From an uncultured Ignisphaera sp. (GTDB lineage Archaea > Thermoproteota > Thermoprotei_A > Sulfolobales > Ignisphaeraceae), in assembly GCA_938074605.1 (NCBI GenBank), contig CALJEI010000005.1, positions 1 to 64,000 of the forward strand: DNA of 64,000 bases, given 5' to 3'. The notes under the pieces are model-generated. The model did no database searches, was not told the DNA's origin, and saw only the letters and a list, made by a program, of their open reading frames with translations. This document shows, piece by piece, positions 45,050-52,746 of this stretch (position 1 is the stretch's first letter; the number at the start of each line of letters is the position of its first letter). The translations under genes and the position numbers were made by a program.

Positions 45050-45065
45050 TATTGAACGTTCAATA
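45050..45065. promoter_or_regulatory. perfect 16-bp palindrome in the pdxS promoter
   Basis: TATTGAACGTTCAATA is fully symmetric and lies 28-43 bases upstream of the first pdxS ATG. A weak TATA-like TGTGTAAAAAG (about 45036-45047, minus strand) directly follows it on the transcribed side. Size and symmetry fit a dimeric winged-helix operator. The obvious candidate binder is the winged-helix pseudoenzyme encoded by the third gene of the operon. Confidence 0.5.
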
Positions 45066-45279
45066 GCAAAAACCAAACCAATACTTTCTTTTCTACAGCT
45101 TTTTAACTCTAATAGCAACATACAGAGTTTTCCACATGAGAGACTAGACATAAAGACTTTTCACTAAATTTAAAAACCCTATGTGTTTCAATACATATAT
45201 CTACGCCTACAATTTGTATATCTTCTTCCCAATGTCTAGGGTTATTACGCTAAGCTCTATAACATTATTAAGCCTCTAA

Positions 45280-45621
45280 CTTCATTTTAACATTAAAAAC
45301 TTCCATCAATTTAATGGAGGTGAGCTACAAAGAGTAGCTAGAGCGCTTATAGCAGAACCCAACATACTTCTACTAGATAAACCAACTGCTAGTCTAGACC
45401 CTAGATACTAGGAGATACTTAATATGATTAAAAGACTTTCCATAGAGACTTGCTATCATCATGGCATCCACGATCTTACCCATATCTATAGATTCTCCAA
45501 CAAGGTAATTATGCTTAGAAATAGTAGTCGAAGGTTCTCCAAAAATGTTCTAACACCAAATAATATAGAAAAGGTCTTTGAGGTTAAAGCTAAAATACTT
45601 AGGGATATGAAGGCTATTTAA
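45280..45621 (+). pseudogene. relic of an iron/cobalamin-type ABC ATPase (FecE-like)
   Basis: The translated fragments line up with the C-terminal half of FecE/BtuD ATPases: LHFNIKNFHQFNGGELQRVA (a degraded signature motif), ALIAEPNILLLDKPTASLD (Walker B with Glu changed to Lys), a stop at 45412-45414, then MIKRLSIET, a damaged switch segment GIHDLTHIYRFSNKVIMLR, and the family C terminus VLTPNNIEKVFEVKAKIL. The Walker A half is missing. No transporter partners remain nearby. Confidence 0.65.
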
Positions 45622-46180
45622 TTGACTAGATCTTTCTGTCCTCTTTTAAAAGTCTCTACTAAAACCCTTAGCTTTGTAGACCTTCAACCTCTTTTACTAT
45701 CAATACCATTAACCTTCATTTATTTAGAATTTGTCGATAGTTTTTGAATACACACCTCTAATATTGAATACAAAGCTAAGTTAAATGCTCTATCAGTTAA
45801 ACGTTAACTCAAAGCATGCTTTAAGCTTACGCCTAGTATGTGATAGAAGATTAATACTAAAAGAGCGTATGTTGTTAAAATGTAAATGCAGATATTAAAC
45901 AACATGTATGAATCTGCTTAAGATGTGAAGACCCCCATTGCCCCTGAAGCTTAATTGAAAGCTTTAGCTGAGATGAAACAAATGGTCGTAAAAGTTGGCT
46001 ATTCGACAAAGGTAACTCTAACTATAGCCCAATCCAACTCTAGCTTATAGCTATGGAAAAACCTATATTCTAAACAATAACCACTCTATTAACTTAATTT
46101 TCCAACACACCTATATTGTAAGCAAAAGAATTTGTACAACAATAAACATCAGTCCATATAAGTTTATAGAACTTAGTATG
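45622..46180. other. 559-base non-coding, probably decayed region
   Basis: No sustained open frame on either strand. One short stretch (45912-45947) reads CLRCEDPHCP, like a 4Fe-4S ferredoxin motif, and a neighbouring frame continues EA-stop-LKALAEM, so further gene relics are possible. No RNA gene or repeat recognised. Confidence 0.4.
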
Positions 46181-46723
46181 CTAGGACTTTTTTGACGGTA
46201 TGGCTACATTGTTTGATGTTGTCATAACAGCTATTGATATTGCTATGGGTGTTTTTGTTGATTGTAGATTTATAATCGTTGTTGTTGCAGGAGGGAGTGG
46301 ATAGGGAAGCTGTAGATTCTTATGCATTGAAGTAGAGAGCCATTCATTATGATACATCACGATACCTCTATCTATAGTTCTATTGATTCTCGATATAGTT
46401 TCATAACTTTCATCGCTATACACAATAACTATTGCTGTAAGCAATGCGGCTTTACTCATCTTATTATCTATATATATGACTATATTAGAGCCGTTAAAGC
46501 TCCACCAACTTTCTACGCCATATAGTATAAGTAGCCTATCGCTTCTCCCAATAACACTATTTGTAACCTCCATAATTAGTGAGTTAAGTCTATCCATCAT
46601 AATAATAGTGGATGTAGCTAAAACTATAAAAATTGCTATAATTATAGCAGAACCAATTATTGCTGATATACCTCTATATAATTTTTGCCGCCCATGACAC
46701 AATTTCACCACCTCTATACACAA
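46181..46723 (-). CDS. type IV pilin-like protein
   Basis: This 180-aa protein has an archaeal class III signal: basic RQKLYRG followed by the hydrophobic helix ISAIIGSAIIIAIFIVLATS. The rest is a variable extracellular domain with no family match. It overlaps the second pilin gene upstream by 50 bases in the same direction. Probably a minor pilin of the neighbouring pilus system (ATPase at 47880). Confidence 0.65.
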   Translation of the reverse strand: MCIEVVKLCHGRQKLYRGISAIIGSAIIIAIFIVLATSTIIMMDRLNSLIMEVTNSVIGRSDRLLILYGVESWWSFNGSNIVIYIDNKMSKAALLTAIVIVYSDESYETISRINRTIDRGIVMYHNEWLSTSMHKNLQLPYPLPPATTTIINLQSTKTPIAISIAVMTTSNNVAIPSKKS

Positions 46724-47120
46724 TCTTTATATATGCCAAAGCCCCTTGCACAGGACATTTAATTATTGCAATAGAATTTGATGGAATTCTAGCTACATCA
46801 ACCCCATTAACAATATAGATATCGTCACCTGTATAAAGTTTACATGTAGAGAGCGTATTATTTATATATATAGCAGCAACCTCAGTAGAGAATTCACCTG
46901 TAACAACTATAACTATAACATCTACACCCCCTATATAGCTAGCCATAACATCAAGGCTCTCCCTATACCCAGTTTTTGTATACTCTATGCTTTGACTAAA
47001 TGCAAAACTATAGCTATCAATAACTGTATAAGCATATATAAATATCCCTAGCCCAGCTGCTAGAGTAACAATAGCAGTTATAAATACAGCAATATATTCA
47101 CTTACACCCTTTACAAACAA
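46674..47120 (-). CDS. type IV pilin-like protein
   Basis: This 148-aa protein has a short basic N terminus (MFVKG) and the pilin helix VSEYIAVFITAIVTLAAGLG, followed by a small beta-rich domain with one possible disulphide (CKLYTG and IIKCPVQG). It is first of the leftward pilin pair and divergent from the pilin at 47276, with a common 155-base promoter region. Confidence 0.65.
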   Translation of the reverse strand: MFVKGVSEYIAVFITAIVTLAAGLGIFIYAYTVIDSYSFAFSQSIEYTKTGYRESLDVMASYIGGVDVIVIVVTGEFSTEVAAIYINNTLSTCKLYTGDDIYIVNGVDVARIPSNSIAIIKCPVQGALAYIKIVYRGGEIVSWAAKII

Positions 47121-47275
47121 TCTCCCACCCTATATAATGCATAGCAACATACCATATATAAAATTCTCAACACCATTACTAGACTATTTACTGATTGAAG
47201 TACTGTATTAAAAACTTAATAAATTTATGAAGGAAATGTTTAAATATATGAACAAAGAATAATACTTGTGGGAGA

Positions 47276-47728
47276 GTGCTAGTGAGGCTATCAAAAGGAG
47301 TTTCACCAATTATTGCAACAATAATACTTATAATAATTTCTGTAGCTGCTGGAGCCCTCCTATGGATGTGGGTATCAGGTTATATAACCTCATCACAAAT
47401 GCCATCACAATCTGTATGGCATGAGAGAATAAAAATAGATGCAGTAAATGTAGTTAGTAAAAATGCGCTAAATATATATGTTAGAAATCTCGGTGGTGCA
47501 ACAGTAAATATTGTGTCGGCCTATATCCTTGATACAAATGGAATTGCAATAGAATCTATATCTATTGAACCTGGAGTTGTAATTGAGCCGTATAAGGTGA
47601 AGGAGGTAAGACTTAAAGTTAGTAACTCAAGCCTCTATAAACCTGGATATACCTATATAGTAAAGGTTGTTACAAGTAGTGGTGTAGAGGCAAGCTATGG
47701 CTTTATATGGCCAGCACTTGTTGAATAG
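47276..47728 (+). CDS. archaeal pilin/flagellin-like protein
   Basis: This 150-aa protein has the archetypal archaeal pilin start RLSKGVSPIIATIILIIISV, with the class III cleavage expected between KG and VS, and an Ig-like C-terminal body (KNALNIYVRNLGGATVNIVS). It is probably a structural pilin of the system whose ATPase and membrane proteins follow. The start is GTG at 47276 or 47282. TTTAAATATATG upstream (about 47240-47251) is TATA-like. Confidence 0.8.
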   Translation: MLVRLSKGVSPIIATIILIIISVAAGALLWMWVSGYITSSQMPSQSVWHERIKIDAVNVVSKNALNIYVRNLGGATVNIVSAYILDTNGIAIESISIEPGVVIEPYKVKEVRLKVSNSSLYKPGYTYIVKVVTSSGVEASYGFIWPALVE

Positions 47729-47775
47729 ATAGAGAGTAGAATGCTGTATTCTTGACTTGAGTTTAAAAGTAGTTG

Positions 47776-47789
47776 ACCAACATGTTGGT
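47776..47789. promoter_or_regulatory. 14-bp palindrome before pilus ATPase gene
   Basis: ACCAACATGTTGGT is fully symmetric and lies about 20-40 bases upstream of a TATA-like TACTATTTTTATATA (47806-47820) that would drive the ATPase gene at 47880. It is a possible operator for pilus control. A stem without loop makes a terminator unlikely. Confidence 0.35.
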
Positions 47790-47879
47790 AAGACCTTTAT
47801 GTAGATACTATTTTTATATAACCCATTTATTTATTAGTTACCGTTTACATACTCCCTATGCAGCTGTGGTGTCCTCACT

Positions 47880-49424
47880 ATGGCTGTTCTTGGTAAGAGG
47901 GTTGTTGATCAATATTCTATTGGTTTTCGAAACTATGTAACAGTATCTATTGTTGAAGGTATTGATGGTAAGCTTCTTTATATAGTTTCTGAACCACAGC
48001 TTAACCATATTGAAGAAAAAATGTATAGAGAGGTTCATAGCTATACTACTTCTGACATAAATATCTTAAGGAGGTTTTCAAGCTTTACTACATTTGATGA
48101 CGGCTATGAATATGCTAAAGAGATTGTGTATAGAGTCTGTAAAAAGACTCTAAAAAGCTGTAGGGCTGAAGAAAAATCTATTGAATATATCACCTACTAT
48201 ATTCTGCGGGACTTTATTGGCTATGGCGAAATAGATCCATTTATAAGGGATTCAAATATTGAGGATATTACATGCGATGGTGTTAACAGACCAATATATG
48301 TATTTCATAGTATATATGAGTGGCTTGAAAGTAATAGGGTTTTTGATAATAGAAATCTTGAAAAAATTGTAAGAAGACTTGCATATAGGGCGGGTAGAGA
48401 GGTAAGTATTGCACAGCCTATTGCCGAGGGGATCCTTAGGCCAGAGGGATACAGAGTACATATAGTACTTGATGTAGTTTCTTTAATAGGACATAGCTTT
48501 ACAATTAGAAGATTTAGAGAGTCCCCATATACAATTGTAGAGCTTATCAATAGGGGTATGCTAAGTCCTGCAGTAGCTGCACTTTTATGGCTTGCAGCAG
48601 AAAATAGACAGGGGATAATATTCTATGGCCCTACAGGCTCAGGAAAGACTACACTCATGAATGCTATAGCCATGTTCATACCACCTGAACTAAAAATTGT
48701 TACTATAGAGGATACCCCTGAGATAAGACTTCCATTCCACGACAACTGGATCTCCATGACAACAAGATTGAGTAGCGATCCATATATACAGAATGTTACA
48801 CTACAAGCACAGGTAGAATCCGCAATGAGGCAAAGACCTGACGTACTTATACTTGGTGAAATTAGATCTAGAGAAGCCTATAGCTTCTTTCAGGCTGTTT
48901 CTACAGGGCACGGCGGGCTTACAACAATACATGCTGAAAACATAGAGTCGCTAATTAGAAGACTTGCAGCCCCCCCAATGTCAGTATTGAAATCCCTTAT
49001 TGCTACAGCTAAACTCTTTGTACACACACTTAGACTTACAAGTGCAAAAGGTGCCATGAGAAAGGTTACATATATATATGAAGTTGAGAACTATAATTCT
49101 GTAGATGATAGAATTACAGTTAAAACAGTTGTACGATGGGAACGGCAGAAAGATGTATGGCTAATAGATATAGATGGTAGTAGAATGCTAAGGGAGGTTG
49201 CAGACCTTATGCTGCTAAACTATAGTGATGTTGTTGAGGATCTCTATAAAAGGGCAGCACTACTGCTATATGCAGCTAAAAATAATCTCGATATAGTTTC
49301 TATCCATGCTCTAGCTAGAAGATATAGGAGGGATCCAGAGAATACCTATAGGGAGGTTATAAAGAATATGGATGGTGAGGTAATAATTGAAAAACTTAAA
49401 GATGTTGAGAAAAGAATTCTATGA
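47880..49424 (+). CDS. type IV pilus assembly ATPase (secretion superfamily)
   Basis: This 514-aa GspE/FlaI-type ATPase has an N-terminal domain, then YGEIDPFIRDSNIEDITCDG (about 115-134), Walker A GPTGSGKTT (250-258), an Asp box VTIEDTPEIRLPF, Walker B RPDVLILGEIRSREAY and the His box GHGGLTTIHAE. It powers pilin polymerisation. It overlaps the first membrane-protein gene by 38 bases. The regular archaeal arrangement ATPase-membrane protein follows, but with the membrane part split. Confidence 0.88.
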   Translation: MAVLGKRVVDQYSIGFRNYVTVSIVEGIDGKLLYIVSEPQLNHIEEKMYREVHSYTTSDINILRRFSSFTTFDDGYEYAKEIVYRVCKKTLKSCRAEEKSIEYITYYILRDFIGYGEIDPFIRDSNIEDITCDGVNRPIYVFHSIYEWLESNRVFDNRNLEKIVRRLAYRAGREVSIAQPIAEGILRPEGYRVHIVLDVVSLIGHSFTIRRFRESPYTIVELINRGMLSPAVAALLWLAAENRQGIIFYGPTGSGKTTLMNAIAMFIPPELKIVTIEDTPEIRLPFHDNWISMTTRLSSDPYIQNVTLQAQVESAMRQRPDVLILGEIRSREAYSFFQAVSTGHGGLTTIHAENIESLIRRLAAPPMSVLKSLIATAKLFVHTLRLTSAKGAMRKVTYIYEVENYNSVDDRITVKTVVRWERQKDVWLIDIDGSRMLREVADLMLLNYSDVVEDLYKRAALLLYAAKNNLDIVSIHALARRYRRDPENTYREVIKNMDGEVIIEKLKDVEKRIL

Positions 49425-50295
49425 ATATATTCAGGTAGTGGTAAAACCTCTCTACCACCTCTTCACCACAATAGATAATCTACTTAAATTAAAACTAGAT
49501 ATCTATGTGGTTGGCTCCGGTATATCCTCCAGCATAGAGAGATATTTTATAGAAGCATCTAGATACACCCTAATTGCTATACTAGTAGCTATATCCACTA
49601 TACTACTATATATACATAGTATAGGGCTACCGCTACTAAACTCAATACTATTAGTAGTAGTAGCATCTCTACTACTACTCCTCACCTCAATAGAATTTAC
49701 AGTAATACTACCCAAAATTCTATATAGAAGTAGGGGTAGCACTATAGAGTCTAAAGCTATACTACTACTTTCAGCCACAACACTACTGCTTACTGGAGGA
49801 CAAAACATACAGAATGTTTTTGAAAATCTTCCAAAAGCTTTAGGAAAAGATTATCGCTATTTCTCAATAGAGATTGATTTTGTAAAATCGCTTACTAGAT
49901 TGGGAACTCCACTAGATATAGCTCTAAGGAAAGCTGCTGAAATAACACCTTCAGCAACAATTAAGGAGTTTTTATCAACACTTGCCTCAATTTCAAATAT
50001 AGGCGGCGATACACCTTCTATCATGAGACAACAGCTAGATAGATATATAGCTAGATATGAAATAGGTGTTGAAAAAGCTGTTGAAAGTTTAAATATATAT
50101 ATGGAGGTCTTTGTTGCTCTAGCCCTACTTATACCAGTTCTTGTAGGCTCTATAGCAGTGCTAACTCTACTTCATCCAATAGCTGGAGTATCATTTGAAT
50201 ACATAATGTTCTTATCATCATTCATACTCCTTCCACTATCAACAGTAGTAGTAATAGTGTTAGCAGATACAATTGTATCGAGGATTAGACCATGA
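49387..50295 (+). CDS. pilus membrane platform protein, TadB/TadC-like (first half)
   Basis: This 302-aa integral membrane protein has two helices at about 58-105, a T2SSF-type helical cytoplasmic domain (LPKALGKDYRYFSIEIDFVK, then ISNIGGDTPSIMRQQLDRYI), and two C-terminal helices. It resembles one T2SSF repeat of FlaJ/TadC. It overlaps the ATPase gene and, by 4 bases, the next gene. Together with its neighbour it would equal one full archaeal FlaJ-type platform. Confidence 0.75.
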   Translation: MKNLKMLRKEFYEYIQVVVKPLYHLFTTIDNLLKLKLDIYVVGSGISSSIERYFIEASRYTLIAILVAISTILLYIHSIGLPLLNSILLVVVASLLLLLTSIEFTVILPKILYRSRGSTIESKAILLLSATTLLLTGGQNIQNVFENLPKALGKDYRYFSIEIDFVKSLTRLGTPLDIALRKAAEITPSATIKEFLSTLASISNIGGDTPSIMRQQLDRYIARYEIGVEKAVESLNIYMEVFVALALLIPVLVGSIAVLTLLHPIAGVSFEYIMFLSSFILLPLSTVVVIVLADTIVSRIRP

Positions 50296-51194
50296 ATTGG
50301 AGAAAAGTAGCTATACTACCTATACTCTTCATATTTATAGCATTTATAGCTCCACACTATATTCTACCTCTACTCTCAAATATAATTGGATTTACTGTGT
50401 TTAGAGGTCTACACGGAATTCAGATATATATAGGGGTAGTGGTAATCCCAATACCAATTTTTGTATCACCTGATTCATACACCTTTGTAGGATTTTTTAT
50501 ATCTAGTTTAACAGCCATACTATACCTTCTCCATAGGGATAGTATTAGGATGCGTAGAGCATTAAGAAGACAGATCACCTCATTAACAACCCTTACAGCA
50601 TCGTATGCTAGAACAGGTATGCCTGTGCTAGAAGCTTTAAATGAATCTAGTAAAGTACTAGGGGAGCCTCTCCATAGATATGTTGCTAGATTTGTAGAAC
50701 TTATTAAGCTTGGCTATAGTCTTGAAGACTCCTTTGAGGAAAGCTTCTCTAGCTTTCCAGGAGATGTAAGAGTGCCTCTTGCAGCTATAGCTATAGCTAT
50801 AGGTAGTGGTGGTAGAATTGCTGAAATTCTTTCAGCAGCTGAGAGATATACTCTATATATGTCTAGACTTGAAGAGTTTAGAAAATCAAGGCTTGAGGGA
50901 TACAAGGCTGTACTCATTCTCGCAATAATAGCATTTACAGTAAGTACTATTCTCTCACTCACCATAATATCCTATATATCGAAAACCCTTTATGCCACCG
51001 GCATAATGGGGAGGAGCCTTAATCTACCACTGATTTCCACAATGTATTATATACCGGCAATGCTTATAGTGATTACCTCATCTATAGCTATAAGCAGAAT
51101 AGTATATGGTGAAACTACTATCGCTTTTAAATACACATCAATCCTATCCCCAATAATATCCACAGTCTTTGCAATAGCTACACATCTTTTGTAG
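50292..51194 (+). CDS. pilus membrane platform protein, TadC-like (second half)
   Basis: This 300-aa membrane protein has the T2SSF layout: N-terminal helices, TSLTTLTASYARTGMPVLEA, the domain ending IAIGSGGRIAEILSAAERYT, and three C-terminal helices. It is the partner of the preceding gene and the end of the pilus operon. Confidence 0.78.
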   Translation: MNWRKVAILPILFIFIAFIAPHYILPLLSNIIGFTVFRGLHGIQIYIGVVVIPIPIFVSPDSYTFVGFFISSLTAILYLLHRDSIRMRRALRRQITSLTTLTASYARTGMPVLEALNESSKVLGEPLHRYVARFVELIKLGYSLEDSFEESFSSFPGDVRVPLAAIAIAIGSGGRIAEILSAAERYTLYMSRLEEFRKSRLEGYKAVLILAIIAFTVSTILSLTIISYISKTLYATGIMGRSLNLPLISTMYYIPAMLIVITSSIAISRIVYGETTIAFKYTSILSPIISTVFAIATHLL

Positions 51195-51244
51195 GGAGTC
51201 ACTAAAAATACTAATAATAGCTATAGTTAAAGGGTATCATATAC

Positions 51245-52024
51245 ATGTATACATGCATATATGTTACATCTCCTATAGAGCTTATAACCGCTAGTCATAA
51301 TTCATTTTATCGGCTGAATGTATTGCCAATAAAGGCTATAGCATTTGATGTATGGAATACCCTATTAAGTATAGATAAAGTCTTTAGCCAAATAGCATAC
51401 ATAGCTTCAAATATGCTTAACATTGATGTGGAGAACGTCATCAAAACAATAGAGAAAGTATATAGAGCCACAAAAATATTGAGAAGATATAGTGATTTAG
51501 ATGGATTTCAAATTGTAGTTGAGTCACAAAAGATTTTAGCAAAAGAGCTTAATACAGATGTAGATACAGTTATAAAGATTATTGATGAAGTTTTCTCATC
51601 AATTGATACAAACAGCCTTCTCTTTAATGATGTTAAGGACACCCTTAAAATACTTAAGAGACTAGGATTTAAGATGGGTATTATAGGCAATGTGTTATTC
51701 TGGAGTAGCATATATACAAGAAAGATTTTGAAGGAGCTTGGAATACTAAGCTGTATGAATGTAGTGGTGTTCTCTGATGAGCTAAGGATTAATAAACCTG
51801 ATAGAAGAATCTTTCTACACTTTAGTAGAGAAATAGGGGTAGAGCCTGAGTATATAGCATATGTAGGGGATAGTGTTATTGAAGATGTTGGTGGAGCTCT
51901 CTCTGCAGGAATGAAGGCAATACATTTAGATAGATCTAGGGTAGAGAAAAATATTTTAAAGGACATAGGTATTGCAGCTATAACAAATCTTCTTGAAATT
52001 ATAGATGTCATAGACGTCCTCTAA
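51245..52024 (+). CDS. HAD-superfamily hydrolase
   Basis: This 259-aa haloacid-dehalogenase-like phosphatase has motif I AFDVWNTLL (nucleophile Asp), motif II IGNVL (Gly-Asn in place of Ser/Thr), motif III Lys in RINKPDRRIF and motif IV YVGDSVIEDVGGA. Substrate unknown. The second acidic residue of motif I is replaced by Asn, unusual for phosphatases and worth noting. The first about 25 residues are not typical of the family, so the true start may be a later TTG near 51323. Confidence 0.8.
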   Translation: MYTCIYVTSPIELITASHNSFYRLNVLPIKAIAFDVWNTLLSIDKVFSQIAYIASNMLNIDVENVIKTIEKVYRATKILRRYSDLDGFQIVVESQKILAKELNTDVDTVIKIIDEVFSSIDTNSLLFNDVKDTLKILKRLGFKMGIIGNVLFWSSIYTRKILKELGILSCMNVVVFSDELRINKPDRRIFLHFSREIGVEPEYIAYVGDSVIEDVGGALSAGMKAIHLDRSRVEKNILKDIGIAAITNLLEIIDVIDVL

Positions 52025-52211
52025 ATAAATATGAATACAATTAGTTTTAGAATTAAAAAGAGTTGGAGGTACCTATTTTTACAATATTTGGTTTGAATAG
52101 CACATATATAGAAATACTATGGCACCTATATTTTATGGCCTTAGGCTTACCTATGTAGTCATCTATATATATTAAGTAGAGTTCCCCCTAAGCTATGCTA
52201 GGGGATGTAAA

Positions 52212-52574
52212 ATGTCACAACAACAAGCACCAACACAGCCTAGTGTTAGTGATGATGAGAAGCTATGGGGGCTTTTAGCATGGCTTCTATCAATAATTGG
52301 AGCAATTCTGGCACTTGCATTGAAGCCTGGCTATAGATATGCAAAGTACTGGGCATATCTATCAATAGCATTCTTTATAGTGATAATTATAGCAGCTATA
52401 ATAAATACAATTTTATCGTTAATACCAATCATAGGATGGATATTAATAGTATTGATAAACCTAGGACTAGCAATTATATGGATTATTGGTATACTTAAAT
52501 CGCTTCAACCAAATTGGTGGAAACCACCGATAGTATATGATTTAGCTAAAGCTCTCGGAATAGAGCGTATATAG
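52212..52574 (+). CDS. DUF4870-like small membrane protein
   Basis: This 120-aa protein has a short soluble N terminus, WGLLAWLLSIIGAILALAL as helix 1, and two further helices (about 55-100), in the pattern of DUF4870/Tic20-like proteins. Function unknown. GGGGATG precedes the ATG by 5 bases as ribosome site. Confidence 0.72.
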   Translation: MSQQQAPTQPSVSDDEKLWGLLAWLLSIIGAILALALKPGYRYAKYWAYLSIAFFIVIIIAAIINTILSLIPIIGWILIVLINLGLAIIWIIGILKSLQPNWWKPPIVYDLAKALGIERI

Positions 52575-52620
52575 AAAGACAAAAATGCTTCTTATTCAAA
52601 CTATTTTTTATAGAATAATG

Positions 52621-52680
52621 TAGCGTGATGACCCCTTCATGCACTGAATTGTGATGAGTGCTGGGAAGACTGACACACTC
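52621..52680 (+). ncRNA. C/D box sRNA (methylation guide)
   Basis: All four boxes are present with canonical spacing: C box GTGATGA (52625-52631), D' CTGA (52644-52647), C' GTGATGA (52651-52657), D CTGA (52670-52673). Both guides are exactly 12 bases (52632-52643 and 52658-52669). The D' guide CCCCTTCATGCA is complementary to TGCATGAAGGGG, which resembles the conserved 23S segment CTGCAYGAATGG (from memory). A TATA-like TTTTTTATAG lies about 15-25 bases upstream. Confidence 0.85.
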
Positions 52681-52746
52681 TAAAATAGCTGATAGCATTA
52701 TTGAAATACATTATTAGTTTGGGTCTATAATTATTTATTGAGTGTT

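Noticed and set aside
45790-45815. GTTAAACGTTAAC resembling the pdxS palindrome
   Set aside because: Not symmetric on inspection and outside any promoter.
45912-45947. CLRCEDPHCP, like a 4Fe-4S ferredoxin motif
   Set aside because: Only twelve codons long and ended by a stop; frame and context too weak to call a gene relic by itself.
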